NCBI GenBank assembly: GCA_002104935.1
Contig: MCGT01000038.1
Location: forward strand, 62,001 to 126,000
DNA: 64,000 nucleotides
Origin: Hesseltinella vesiculosa
Lineage: Eukaryota; Mucoromycota; Mucoromycetes; Mucorales; Cunninghamellaceae
Direction of reading: 5' to 3'
Both the position numbers and the translations under genes were made by a program. Shown one piece after another: positions 23,173 through 35,968 of the stretch. The notes below the pieces were generated by a model, which was not told the origin of the DNA, searched no databases, and saw nothing but the letters and a program-made list of their open reading frames with translations. Every line of letters starts with the position of its first letter. The stretch's first letter is position 1.

Positions 23173-25726
23173 TCAGTATCGGGGCTGCCTGTCATGTCTA
23201 GCTCTGGTGCTGCGAAGCTGTGAGTACAGAACAGTATACGTAGCATCAAGTAGATTGCATGCACTGCTCAAATGAGCGGAAGAGTTGCTTGCAAAAGAAG
23301 TTTCATCAACACTCTCAACCAGAGTAACCAGTCTTTGGAGCTTATTTTGGCAGCTACCGTATATGTGATTAAAACACCTTTCAATGCGCGTTTTTTTTAA
23401 CACTCACTTTTCAAGGACAGGCTGCAAAGGAGTAGTAGTAGAGCGCTCGGAGGTGACAGGGAGGTTGGAACTACTGGAAGAATGGCAGGGAGTAAAGGGC
23501 GGGAACGGCACACCAAGAAACTGGTTCACTGCGAACATGTGTTTACAAAGTGTCCCGCTATTTTGATGATCAGGGCAAGTGCAACTCTGCATATCGCCAT
23601 CGTCGGTGGTTGTGATGTTGTACGTAACTTCATCTGGGTTTGTAAACGATCGAACTGTTATTTGCTGACCAGTCTGAGATACGATAGCATTCTCAAGCTG
23701 TTCAACTTCAGAAAAAAAGGACAGCGTCAAAAAAAAAAAAAAAAGCGGGTGGTCCAAGGTTTACCTGGTAAGTTTTCTACAAGCATTTTACGTTTGCGTT
23801 CGGCAAGACTTAAAACAACGTTGGCAAAGCGCTCTTTGGCTAAAACATGGTCTCTGATTAGGTCAGGGAGTACATTTTTATACAAGACATAGACAAGGAC
23901 ATCTGCCCGCTCCTTTTTGAGCGAGGGGATGTACGTCTGCTTCAAGGTGCGGTGCCAAGCCTCGACATAATTGTTCGTATTAATATGGAAATGTGCCTTG
24001 AATAAAAATTTTCAGTTAAAAAAATGTCAGTTAAAAAAATAGAATTGTAGCTAAAAAAAAACCTTACGTTGCGAAATGCACTGCTCCACTCTTTCTTTTT
24101 TGGAATATATTCATTTGTAATATACTCGAGCAGCTCCGATCCACACCAATGGGTCGCATGATACGAGATCCATTGGATAAAAGTCTCGTACTTTTCATCA
24201 AAATCCCTTTCATCGACGGCGTACATCATATCAACCAGCATTGTATACGCTTGTTTCCGATGTAATTCAACAATTTTCTTGTCCATGCGATGCCCGTTCG
24301 CGACGTAGAGCTTTCCGGAAATGTTCTTCCGCCACGCTCTCAGGATGTGCCATTGGCAAATGTTGATGGATACCGTTTGCCCGTACACCTCGTGAATGGC
24401 GCGGATTTCTGTATCGCTGTTGTCTATCATGATGCGCTTTGGAACAAACTGATATTCATCTTTGAGCCATTTTAGCCAGTACATTAGGGGCGAGTAGGCT
24501 TGCGAGTTGGATATCATCCACGCCAAAGGCGCACCTTTGCCTGTTTGGCTACATCTGACTACAATGGAGTAAAGGTAACACGGAATCTTGACACACTCGC
24601 CACCAATTTCCAAAGGCACAGAGCAAGTACCATGCGTTGCATCAAGACAGATTGTAGCCTGATGGCCGTCAGATAAAAGCGTCTACCGAGAAAATAAAAG
24701 TATAAGGTTTCGATGCCCTGATCCTTTTTTTTTTTTTGTCATTTACGCGGAGTTGCCAGCCACTCATGAAGGCAAAGAGGAACATGCCACTTTCTGCAAC
24801 TTCTAAATTTTTCAGCAAGGCGTGTCCACCATTGTTCTGAATATATTCTGCCCACAAAGTCAGACTGACTTTAATGTCCTTGTGCAAGTGCGCTTTTTTC
24901 CCGAGCGATTTCATCATTGAATAATAAACATTGGAATAGGTGATTCGCAGTGTTGTGGGTAGCCGAGCACCATTCCCATTTTCCAAAATAGACACCAGGT
25001 CAATTTCGTCATGGCGCAGTAACGCTTTTATATTGACCCATGTGAGACTTGAATCGACCAAATCCATTAGGATGCGCCTGTCTTGTTTGCTCAGTGGCGC
25101 AGAAGCCAGATTTTCATTACTTCCTGGCTCATGGTTGTTATGTTGCCAAAAGTATGTAATTTTTGCATCAAGCGGGTACTCCTCACTACACTGGACAATG
25201 ATTTTTGCTTTACAGCTACAGGGGATATTGCCAAACGCTTTTCTTCTCTTGTTTTCAGTCTCCTTTCGGAATCTATGGCATAAATATGTCTAAAAAAAAG
25301 GTTTTGAGTCAATCATTTCTTCCCTTCCTATATTTATTTTACCTCGTGTGATGTTAATTTTCTCTTTCTTGTATTTTTCGTGATTTTCGTGATTTGATCA
25401 CTAGATTCCTCTGCATCTTCATGATCAGAGTCGTTTGAATGTACTGGGTCACCATTGTCGCCATTAATTCGTTGGCTATCTGCGGCATTTGTTATAATCG
25501 ATCCATCGTGATTGCCATGTATAGTGAAAAATTTTAGGTTTTTTACTACGTTGGCACCATTGTTATTCAGTTGCCATTGGACACCAAAGCTGCGAGCCTG
25601 ATGCTCTATCCACATATCGAGATCTTTGCGTTTAATTGTTTCTTTGTGTGGATTTTCAGTAAAAGGGACAGAAATATTGCCAGTGGTTCGTCCAAATAGT
25701 CTAACAGCATTGCTCAAGCGTTCCAT
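23173..25726 (-). CDS. MULE transposase (DDE domain, SWIM zinc finger)
   Basis: Transposase catalysing cut-and-paste movement of the surrounding element. The start MERLSNAVRLFGRTTG (25726) is preferred over an upstream hydrophobic reading. Domains in order: an N-terminal FAR1/FLYWCH-like zinc region (CSCKAKIIV ... HNNHEPGSNE); a DDE core with first Asp in LDATHGTCSVPLEIGG, second Asp in PKRIMIDNSDTEIRA, family CQWHILRAWRKN, and Glu in INTNNYVEAWHRTLKQ; and a C-terminal SWIM finger, CTCPDHQNSGTLCKHMF (CxCxnCxH, about 23540-23590). The last exon ends RARHDRQPRY. Six or seven exons join in frame, so the gene looks intact. Confidence 0.85.
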
Positions 25727-25878
25727 CTTCAAATGACTTAGTAAGTAAATAAGTAGCTCAATAGAAAAGAAATGTATGACTAAAACTACCGAGGTCGCAA
25801 TGATTTTTATATTAGATCGTGTGAAGAAGGAGCGTAGAAAGAGGTGCTTGATTAAACCCATCTCGATTACAGTGATTT

Positions 25879-25902
25879 TATTAATTAATTAATTAATTAA
25901 TA
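25879..25902. repeat. (TTAA)n tract in the MULE
   Basis: Short TTAA/ATTA repeat upstream of the transposase start, in the probable transposase promoter. Confidence 0.6.
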
Positions 25903-25985
25903 AATTATACTGTAGCGTGAAGTAAGAGTCAGGTAATCTCTGTGTTCTCCATATTCAAGCAAAGGTGCATGTATTAGAAAGACAG

Positions 25986-26017
25986 GTGGTCATTTTAAAG
26001 CAAAAAGAATAAGCGCG

Positions 26018-26051
<34 letters not shown>

Positions 26052-26542
26052 AGGAACAGCACTTTTACTTGTACAAAAAGCAAAGCACCTCTTCATTTCA
26101 TATTCTCTTAAAAAAGTAGGGCATTGGTGATAATTGGGCTGTCCTGAACGAAAAAGATGGTTGTTCATTAGGTTTATTTCACTAAAATAAAACTGCAGTG
26201 ATCGGTAAGTATGAATAAAACTGCAGTGATCGGTAAGTATGAATAAAAAGACGACAATATGGTTTTTCTCTATACAGTAAGGCTGTTTTCTTACCAATGA
26301 AGGCCTGGCTAGTATTGAATTCACACCATTATCGTCATACAGTACATCTTGGAAAAAAAAGATAAAAAAAAATAAGAAAACAAGAGAGGAAAAACAAAAA
26401 AAAAGTGCGAAAAAATGTTGATGTTATAATAAACATTCTTTAACAACATAGCCAGCCAATCGCAGCCCGCAACGGCACTGCACCCCCCATTACATTTTTT
26501 AGCTCTGTATTTTCTTATTTTGCGGACAAAGTCAAGTTTTGC
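25986..26542 (-). repeat. MULE right terminal inverted repeat
   Basis: Reverse complement of 22554-23108, including the duplicated 30-bp segment (about 26191-26250) and the homopolymer (T run at about 26020-26048). The inner boundary is the shared GTGGTCATTTTAAAGC. Confidence 0.85.
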
Positions 26543-26710
26543 GACCAGTGTGTAGTGCGGAGACTGAACCTGGCTCGTCAAAGTCTTTTTCATTTTGAAA
26601 AAAAAAAACACAATGTACAGTACTTTTGAGTGATTGGATCAATCTGAAAATTTGCATGAGTGAGCAAATGCATGAGTGGTGACGGTGCTGAAAAAATCAG
26701 TCAGGTTCAT
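26543..26710 (+). repeat. R1 dispersed repeat copy flanking the MULE on the right
   Basis: Forward R1 copy: AGTGCGGAGACTGAAC, the A run, CTTTTGAGTGATTGGATCAATCTG, GCAAATGCATGAGTGG and GACGGTGCTGAAAAAATCAG. It mirrors the left flank but is more diverged than the TIRs themselves. Confidence 0.65.
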
Positions 26711-26838
26711 GCTACTAGAAATGATACTGTATACGGTGCACGTGCTTACAGTACACCACCCTGTTTCCTGGTAAAGGTGGAAAATGATTTCCCTTTTTTT
26801 TATTTGGATACATACATCAGCTTGATTATCTACATTGT

Positions 26839-29800
26839 CTACTTTAGATCATAATTTGGGGGAGTTATGGAAGTGGCATCTTCTTGGGAATGGAGCGAAG
26901 AGAATTGCGAAAGCTTGTCAGAGGAATGAGTGGCCGACACGCCAACATTAACGGGTGGGGCGTCTGGTGAATTCCCTGTGTTCCAGGCAACGCGGTCATT
27001 GCCTGTGACATAGACCGATGGGGTGGTCATGGTGTTATTGCTGTCGATTCCTAAGTAACGTTGGCGTGTGGTTGGGTTGCGGAACAAAAATGCGAACGAT
27101 TCATCGGGGATTAAGCGGATCACAGCACCGATAGGCAAAGAGAGCAGACCGAGGATGATGGAGATGGCCCAGTCTACACCATTGATACGAGTGACTTGGA
27201 AAGCCGCTCCACCAAAGTTGACGATAATACACTGCAAAAACACACAGAGCACAAAGATAAACAGGAAGAATTTGTTGGCCCAGATATTGAAAAAGACGTT
27301 GAGCTTGCTGTCAATGCGCCGGCAACTTATAAAATGAAAATAAAGCATAAGAGACGGGTGCTTCAAAAAATGGAGTTAGCTTACTTGATTTCGTTGAAAA
27401 TTTGACAAAACACAAAGGTGTTGAAGACGATGGTTTGCAGGGTGGCGCTTTCCGAGTCGTATTCAAGAATGTCGCTATACAGAAGCACAAGGGTAACAAC
27501 AACTTGGAAGATGGCTTGACCAATGATCATTTTCCACATCTTGAAGGTGATCAGTGGGGCAGAACGGGGTTCTGGTGCACGATGAAGCAGCTCTTCGGTA
27601 GGGGGATCGGTGGCCAGGGCCAGGGCGGCAAAAGTGTCCATGATCAGGTTCACCCACAACAGCTGCACGGCTGTCAGCACGGATTTATGGTTTTCAGACA
27701 CCACAGCGGAGATAAAAGTTAAGATGACAGCAGTGATGTTGACTGTGAGTTGGAATTCCAAGAATTTTTTGACCGAGTCATTGACACAGCGGCCCCACAA
27801 GATGGCCTTGACGATGCTAGAAAAGTTGTCGTCCATGAGAATGATGCTGGAGGCTTCTTTGGCGACTTCTGTACCAGCAATGCCCATGCTAAAGCCGACA
27901 TCGGCCAATTTCAAAGCAGGCCCGTCGTTGGTACCATCACCTGTGACAGCCACAATATCACCAAGGTCTTGCAAGCGACCAACGAGAATTTGCTTGTCTT
28001 CTGGGCTAGAGCGAGCAAGAACCTGTAGACGAGGTAGAATGGCGTCCATTTCAGCTGCAGGTAAGTTGCGGAACACAGGGCCTTCCATGACAAGACCACC
28101 AGAGGTATAGATGCCACATTGCTTGGCAATACTTTTAGCAGTAACCATATTATCGCCCGTGACCATTCGGACAAAGACACCGGCTTGTTGGCATGCTCGC
28201 ACGGCTTCCTTGACACCCGGGCGCAAGGGATCTTCAATGCCAACGACACCGAGCAGCGTCAGCTCCTTTTCATCGATCAAGACATCAAACGGCACATCGG
28301 ATTCGCCAATATCGCTGGTTTCTTCAGAGCGGTAAGAGGCAGGTGGCCATTGGTCGAAATCACGATAGGCAAGGCCAATGGTGCGCAAGCTGCGGGAAGC
28401 ATAGGACTTGATAATGCGAGCCATGCGATCTTCGTCTTCGTCTGTCAAAGAGCGGTTTGGTAGTGGGAGCTGGGAGATGATAGCATCGTCTTGCTGAGGC
28501 TGTGAAGTGGACGATAAGTCCTGTTGCTGGTGAGATTGGTCGATGGGTTTGAGAGAGACGATCTTTCCACAGCAGTTCAGGAGGATCTCAGAGGCGCCTT
28601 TGACAAAGGCGCGGTAAATGATACGTTGTGGGTCAGTGGGGTGAGGAACACGGACGACGGTAGCCATGGCTTTGCGCGTAGAACTGAACGGGAACACTTG
28701 TTCGACGGGGTATCGGTGACGTAGAGTGTCGTGGTGTTCGGCTCCAGTGTCTTGAGCAAACGACAGAAGGGCTGTCTCAGTTTTGTTGCCGACGAGTACC
28801 AGCTGCCCGTTGTCGTCCTTGGTTTCAAAGGCGGTAGAGTTGATGGCAATGCTGTCATGGATGCGTTGCAGAACGGCCTTGGGTGCCTTGGTGTGGACTT
28901 GGTTCAGAGCAATCAGCGACTTGCCTTCAGGCACTTCCTTGGCGAATCGAAACGAAGTGCCAAATGTACCTGCTACGACAGTCATCTTGTTCTGGGTCAG
29001 GGTGCCTGTCTTGTCTGAACACACAGTAGTGGCGTTGCCCATGGTTTCGCACGCTGCCAGCACGCGCACCAAATTGTTGTCTTTGAGCATTCGTTGCGTT
29101 GCATAAGCCAGAGCTAGGAAAGAAGACGGAGAAAAAAAAATAAGAATGGCGAAGGGTCTTTCCAAGTTTCGTTTGCTTTACCCAGTGTGACAGCAAGAGG
29201 CAGTCCTTCAGGCACGGCAACAACAATGATGGTAACAACGACAATGACAATATCCATGACGTCTTGGACAATTTGGGTGGGATGTGTAGGGATTTGGCCA
29301 GAGGTCTTCCAGCCAACGAAATAGCGAATAAGCACTGCGACCAGCATAGCAAGGCCGGCAGCCGAACCGAATTTGGCGATCATGGAGGCCAAGCCATTCA
29401 GCTTTTCTTGCAATGGGGTAGTTTGGCTTTCTGTGCGGAGGGCCATCATAGTGCGGCCATTGTAAGAGTGAACCCCAACGCCGGTGACGAGATATGTGCA
29501 CACGCCTTCAATGACCTTGGAGCCAGATAGGATAAAAGGATCAGGGGTTGATTTACTTTCGGTTGTTGGGGAGGTTGATTTCTTTTCATTGACGGGTGAG
29601 GGTATATCATCCAAGGCACTATCCTTGTGGGTGTTGGTCCGGCGGTAGCATACTTCCCATGATTGTTTGCGAACGGCATCGGATTCGCCAGTGGCTGCAG
29701 ATTCATCACATTTGAGGTTGTGGCCCTCGATAAAGATCCCATCGGCTGCCACGATATCTCCAGGTTCCAAATGAATAACGTCCCCTACGAGAATATTGTG

Positions 29801-30640
29801 AACAGATATCATGCGCGTCAAGCCATCACGGGTTGTCTATCGTGAAAAAGAGAAGAATGTTGAAGATTGGGACAAAAGAAAAAGAAAAAAAGTTTCCTTT
29901 TTTACCTTGACTTCACGATCTTCATTTTTTGCGTTCAATTTTCTAAATTGGCGTTCTTTTTGGAAATCATTGACGCTTCCGACGAGGACAACAATGCATA
30001 CAGCAACAATAATAGCTACGCCTTCAACCCAACGTACACCAGCGATGCGATTGCCTTCGGCATCGTATTCGACGGTAGTAATATCTTCGTAGAGGCCGAC
30101 TGCCAGCGATACAGCGGCAGCTACCGTCAGTAAGATCTAAAACGCAAATGTATAAAAAGGCAGTGAGTACAAGTGGCCTTGCTTTTTTGAGAAGGTGAGA
30201 TCACTTACCAGTGTCTTGTCATTAAAAGCAAGCCACATCAACTGGAAAATATTTTTTGATTTGACGGAAGGCAGGACGTTGTTGCCGAAGACCACGGCCC
30301 GCGAGTGGTATTGGCTTGATGGAGTCATGGTGGAATGGATGCTGGAGGATTCCGTGATGTGACCTAGGTCAATTCTATCATGTATTTGCTCAGTGGTAGG
30401 ATCAATTGGTAAACCCCGGTCAACATCGGCATGGAGACCACGTGTAACACCTTTCAGCCCGCCAAATTTTGCCAGAAGGGGTAGGTTCTTTGGGTCCATG
30501 AGGATGGCCAATTGTGATGGTGTAAAAGCAAATGGGTTATGTTCATCCTGGTGTGGGCTGGTATCGACTATATTGATTTGTACATGATCTACGGTGACAT
30601 CGGAATGCTGCTCTTTAGGGGAATTTATCGATTCGGTCAT
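26839..30640 (-). CDS. PMC1: P-type Ca2+-ATPase (PMC1/PMCA type, IIB)
   Basis: ATP-driven Ca2+ pump of vacuole or plasma membrane that lowers cytosolic Ca2+. The start MTESINSPKEQHSDV (30640) opens a cytosolic N-terminus. Membrane segments include ILLTVAAAVSLAVGLY and VEGVAIIVAVCIVVLVGSV. Actuator-domain CDESAATGESDAV has the TGES motif. The Ca2+-site helix VVAVPEGLPLAVTL has PEGL. The phosphorylation site is CSDKTGTLTQNKM. The nucleotide domain has FVKGASEILL, and VAVTGDGTNDGPALK is the hinge. C-terminal membrane helices follow (LLWVNLIMDTFAALALATDPP), then a tail ending ITPPNYDLK. About 1,130 aa over at least five exons. The long hydrophilic termini fit type IIB pumps, whose C- or N-tail binds calmodulin in other organisms; that is not visible here. 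Confidence 0.95.
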
Positions 30641-31657
30641 GGTTGTGCATAAAAGATGGGTTCAAAAATAAGACGGACGAGGAAGCCAGATTTTCGGTTT
30701 TTCTCTTTGGCTGTAAATAAGCAAGCCTGATAAAAAAAAAAAAAAAAAAGGTACGACAAAGAAGAAGAGAAAAGGCAGATGAAGGTAACCAAGTTCAGAA
30801 ATAAAAACCTTTGTTTTCCAACCGGCAGGAATAAAAAGAGAACACAAAAAAAAAAAAAAAAACTAATGGGAGACCGTTTCTTTTTATATAGAAATAATTT
30901 ACACGTGCGGAGAGCCAAAGAGCATTAACTCATAGGTTGAAAGAAGATTCTCAAAGTTCCTTGTTGCACAGCAATTACTAAACGGGTGTACATTTACTGC
31001 TGTTGACATTGCCCCATCAACAGCTTCATCCCGCTGAGCTGCAATGATACAATGGAAGACCAAGAAATCTTTTTCAAAATTGAATATAAAAAAAGAAAAA
31101 AGGGTCGGCAGTCAGGGGAAGTTTGGACAGTCCAATGATCATGCCCCCCTTTGTTTCAAAATGATGTCAAATAGAATCAACATTCATTGAAAATGTAGTG
31201 TCACTGACTTGACTCGACTCTTTACTAGACGAACGAGAATGGAAATAGGGGTCAGGTGACTTTTCAAGGGCTACCTGACAGGGGCCCAACCCTGGGCTGA
31301 TCCATCATGGATGGAAGTTGAAGTCCAAATAAAACGAACATGTACGCAGTTTATTGTTGTTCAGGTTTGCCTGTATTATGAAGGAGATCGACGTGATCAT
31401 GGAAATCCATGATATCCATTTTATTTCTGAGCCCGACATTGAAAAAGCAGACCCGCCATAGTGTTACTGAATGAGATAAAGTTCCCGCGTGACGGAATGA
31501 GAGAGCCTGTCGATCCATTGATCCCTGGGTCATTTTTTTTTGGTTCAACTCCGTCTGTGCTTTTTTCTTGGCTTCCTTTGGAAACTTCGACAAACCAAAC
31601 CAAAATGCCCACAATTGCCATTTGCAGATTGCCGACGCATGAATCAGGCTTTTTATT
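30641..31657. other. Intergenic region
   Basis: About 1.0 kb upstream of the Ca2+-ATPase and downstream of the SNF2 gene. Several A/T homopolymers are present (30730-30749, 30845-30861). No gene or repeat was recognised. Confidence 0.4.
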
Positions 31658-34600
31658 CTAAAGATCAAGCAATGAAAGCAATTCATTGACAGTCACTTTA
31701 CTAGAGCTCGGTAGTTGGTCACCTAGAACCCCTTTGGCAATCATCGCCTTTAAATAAAAAAAAAGTCAGACAGGGCTCCTCGATGCTGATGGCAACCATC
31801 TTACCTTGCGTTCCTGAAGCTCGACAATTTTTTGCTCGATGGAGTTGTTCATCAATAGGCGAGTCACATGGACAGGTCTCTTTTGTCCGATACGATGCAC
31901 ACGGTCAATGGCTTGATCTAAAAAATGACAAAGGCATATGAGGGATTTTTTTTCGGACAGTGCAATGATTCTTTACCTTCTACGGCGGGATTCCACCAAA
32001 CATCGAGTAATATAACACGATTGGCAGCAGTAAGGTTTAACCTAAATATATGGATGCCATCCAAAAGGCGAACAAAAAAAAAAAAAGTTCGTTGACAAAG
32101 GAACATTCCAAATTCGAAAAAAAGTATAACCATACCCCAAGGATCCACATTTCAAGGACGTCAGCATCACGGTGCATCTTGGGTCCGTCTTTAGCAGCTT
32201 CAAGCTTTTTTCTCGGTTTTGGTTAGACATGGAACCATCATCTATAAATCATATCAATTTCTATTAGCCATGACCTGACGTGCTGTCAAAAAAAAACTAG
32301 GACTCACACCGACAAAATCTAAACCCATTGTCGAATAACGGTTTTTCCAGGAGGTCCAACATGGCGGTGAATTGTGAGTAGATGATGGTTTTTTCGTCAG
32401 GGTAGAGCAACCGAGTTTCAGTCAGGAGATTCAAGGCTTTGGTGATTTTGGTTGAGGGTATGGATTGGGTAGCATCAAGGGTATATGTGGCGATGTTTTG
32501 CATACATGTCACGCAATAGAGCTGGGTATGATGACTACGGCAACTTTTGAAAGAAATTGAATTAGCAATGTGCATGACAGTTTTTTTTTTTTCTCTGATT
32601 AGAATTTTCTAACCTTCCACACAATTCACAAGCTTGCTGAATATTGTCCGTTTGGCTCGAGGCATCCCAACCAAGCTGACTGGACATGTGCGTGGTCAAC
32701 AGTTGCTGCAGGCTGCCGATATTGAGTTTGCGCTGTGCCTGGGTGGTAGGTGTCAAGGTACCCTCCGGGGTTAAAGACATGAGGTCATCGTCATTAGAAA
32801 AAGCTTTTGTCACAAGCGCTGGGTGATTGCATGCTAACAACAGAAAATACAGGCGATACAAAAAAAAAAAAAGATGACGATACAGAAGCAACGTGTGAAA
32901 GAGTACCTTGACGCAAACGCAAGACAGTCCACAAAACATTGAGGTAACTTTTGGATGCCTTGCCAGAACCAACAAGAGATTGTAGCCATTGTCGAGTCTT
33001 GCCTCGCAGAAAATCATATAAAGCACGCTCCTGTGGTGAGAAAGTCAGCAAGATATCCTGGCGGTTACGTGCTGGCAAGCCAAACACGGACAAATTGCTG
33101 GACGACGAGGCTGATGACACAGATGACGAGTCGGCAGGTGATGATACATTAGATTGTGTGGCGGAACAAGAGTAAGGTGTAGGTTGAGGTTGATCGGCAG
33201 TGGGGCTGATGAGTGGGCTGGAAGTTGAGGAAGTTGCCGTACTTTGCTGTTGATGAAGAATGTGCTTTGTGCGTCGAAGCATGATCACCGAGAGTATGGC
33301 TTTGATGTGCTGAAAGGCCAAAGCCGTGTTGCCTTGTTGTATAGGTATGGAAAGAGCTTGACGAAATTTCCGCAGGTCACAAAGTGGTTCAATGCGAAGG
33401 AAGTGAAGTAAGCTGTACAGTTCTTCCACTCGGTTCTGTATTGGCGTCCCAGTCAGGCACCAGCGTTTCGTTGTACGAAGTCTATAGCAGGCCCGTGCCA
33501 TTCGTGTTGTATGGTTTTTGATCTGCTGTGCCTCATCTATCCACAAAAAAAAAAAAGGATGGTTGGTAGAAATAATCGCCATTAGCGACTTCCTACCGTC
33601 AGAGCATGTTTTTTCCCTCTGCAAATCCTACCAAGTACCACACGTTGCCAGTCCATCGCTAAGAGCGGCCCATCAACATCAGAAGAGTCAGTCATATCAG
33701 CCGATACCATTTGATACGTGGTGATGATAATATCGTAACCATCAAACGCCTGAGGATGTCTAGGACGGTCGGTACCATGATAGACCATTGCCTTGAGCGA
33801 GCCAGGTGTCGTCTTTTCTTTAATTTCAGTTTCCCATTGGTGTAGCAAGGCCAGTGGTGAGACAATGAGGGTTTTTTGGCGGTATGTTTGCGTTGACACA
33901 ATCAATCCAATGGTTTGAATCGTCTTGCCCAGGCCCATCTTCCCATAAAAAAAAAAAAGACGTTGAGCCATTTACATTTTGTGCGCCCGTAGGCTTTGCA
34001 CATCCAAAAATATAAAAGCACTTACATCCTATAGAAAAGAGCAAGCGAGTACCAATGAGAATCAACAATAAAAAAAGACAGGTCACGCTTACGTCAGCCA
34101 GTATGCCGCCAGCCTCAGCACTGCTGCGTTCTCTTTCGATCATCCATTGAATGCCATGGTGCTGATAAGGCATCAATGTGATTGTCATACCAGGCCATTG
34201 AAGATCATTGGCATTGAATGAGGCAGGTTGCTGTGTATCAATTGTAGACGTGGTGTCCAGCAGCAGGGCGATTTGTTTCTTGAGAACGTGGTGACAGGGC
34301 AAATCCGACATGTTCGGACGGTCGTGAGGTCGAGGGCTCAGAGTGACCTTTCGATATTCACAAGCCGGGTTGAAGAAAGGCGGGTCAAGTAAATCGACGC
34401 TTTGATTGGTGAGGAACTGTGTAATAGCTGCATACCCAGTAGGTCGGCAATAGAGTATAATGTAAAATGGAATGCGCAAGTGATTTATCTTGTTTCTTGG
34501 AATCAGGGCATCCCACCAAATGAACCCTCGTTCAGTCAATGGGCCCAATACTTTCGTATCATGAAAAGGAACCCAGCCAAACTATTCAATAGAGGGGAAT

Positions 34601-35058
34601 GGGGGGGAAGAATTAGGTTAGAGACACTTGTAAAAAAAAAAAGGGGGGGGCGTATTACGAATTTGACAGGTCGAGTTCGACTGGTAACGTTGAAGGCTAG
34701 GTGGGACAAGCGTTCAACAGATGTTAGAAAAAAAAACAGGTTGATGTAAGCTGTCTAATTTTGATATTAAGAGAATTTAGACGGTCCTATTGGGAGAGTG
34801 CTTACAATAATGCTCACAGCGTCTTCCTTCAAATGACATTAGCACAGCTTCGTACATTTCGTCCTTTGTAAAATAAAGAGGCTGCTTGGCAACTAATTCG
34901 GTCTTAAGCATACCAATGCATAGGTTGGATTGTACATCAACAGTGGACGCTGCAACTGTAGTAGCTGACGTAGAATGGGAGGCACCTTGACCGAGTGGAT
35001 CCTGCTGATCATGTAGTGAAGGCTGCAAAGGTTGGGTATGCAGTGTCATGCTGTCCAT
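31658..35058 (-). CDS. SNF2-family ATPase, RAD16/ULS1-like, with a reduced RING
   Basis: DNA-dependent ATPase/translocase of the SNF2 superfamily (RAD5/RAD16 group), nuclear. Motifs by exon: Walker [15 protein letters not shown]; Ia [18 protein letters not shown] box ([17 protein letters not shown]); [29 protein letters not shown]; then [10 protein letters not shown]. The C-terminal lobe has [57 protein letters not shown], and the ending NELLSLLDL (stop 31658). Between the lobes a cysteine cluster ([19 protein letters not shown]) occupies the RING position but is much shorter than a normal RING. The N-terminal exon ([15 protein letters not shown]) is Gln/Ser-rich. About 13 exons. No HIRAN domain was seen, so it is less likely to be RAD5/HLTF. 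Confidence 0.88.
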
Positions 35059-35968
35059 TTCCTAGAAGCAAGAAAAGAGTCCATGGGTAAGTTAGAGTTT
35101 TTGTAGTGCTGTGGAAAGAAGTCCTTGACTTGCATGGGCTGCCATGGCAGGCCATTGCTTTGTGCAGGCAGTTGGGAGAGTTTTTCTTCTTTTGGAAGTG
35201 ACATTGTCGGATAACATGCGGTGGTTTGGATTCATTTGCTTGTTATTTTCTATATATTACAATAACAAAACTACATGGGCATTGCACCTTTTCCTTCTTT
35301 TGTGAACACAGCAAATGGTCCTCTGTTGAAAGGAAGGAAAGGAAAAAGGAAAAAAAAATCCCCCGCTGATCACGTTACCACCCGTTTCAACGTCAGTCAA
35401 TCAACGTGATCAAAATGAACCTGCGAAAGGTCTCGTGATCAAAGCCAAATGAATGGTCGCCATACCTAACAAGAGGTCAATACAATGGTTTCCTCAGATT
35501 CATGCAAGTTTTTTATTTTTACGGTGAAAAAGTTCGTGAGCATAAAGCGCAGCAGAGCTTTGGCATTTACAAAAAAATAAGAGCGCGAGGAAACAATCGA
35601 AATTGGCCTTGCGATTCTGTTTTGATTGACACTGGTTGACAACCGGCTCTACATGGTTGGTGAACATTGGCTGTCGCAAACTATGAAGTCATGGAGATAA
35701 GCTAAGAGAAAAAAGACATGAAAAAAGAGGCGCTGTTGGTCAAAGCACCAAGGATGGGAGGCCAAAAGCCAAACTGGGGAAATTGTTTTCACCTGTCCAA
35801 AATTGGCATTGCTGTCATAACAGCAAAAGGCCTTTTTTTTTTTTTCTTAATTCCCTTTTCACATTTCAGTAAAAAAAAAAAAAACGAGCTTCAGTTTCCC
35901 TTTTCCTCTCTACTCCCCCCCCCCCCCCTCAACTGATTGTGCTCCCTGCTTTGAGCTTCACCTGAAGA
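35059..35968. promoter_or_regulatory. Divergent upstream region (SNF2 / SEL1 genes)
   Basis: 910 bp between divergent starts. It contains A/T runs, repeated GTGATCA motifs (about 35370-35440), and a pyrimidine-rich tract ending in a run of 14 C (about 35915-35928) about 40 bp before the SEL1-protein ATG. No coding frame was recognised. Confidence 0.4.

Larger units (their letters stand above)
22554..26542. mobile_element. Mutator-like (MULE) DNA transposon with 555-bp TIRs
   Basis: About 4.0 kb element bounded by near-identical inverted repeats (22554-23108 and 25986-26542), starting GCAAAACTTGACTTTGTCCG and ending with its reverse complement. The arms differ mainly in homopolymer lengths, which suggests recent activity. 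It encodes one MULE-type transposase on the minus strand with no visible frameshift. No clear 8-11 bp target-site duplication was found next to these ends: the left neighbour ends CATCCTTCG and the right begins GACCAGTGT. R1 repeats adjoin both ends in inverted orientation, so the true element may be larger (about 22.2-26.7 kb). Confidence 0.85.
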
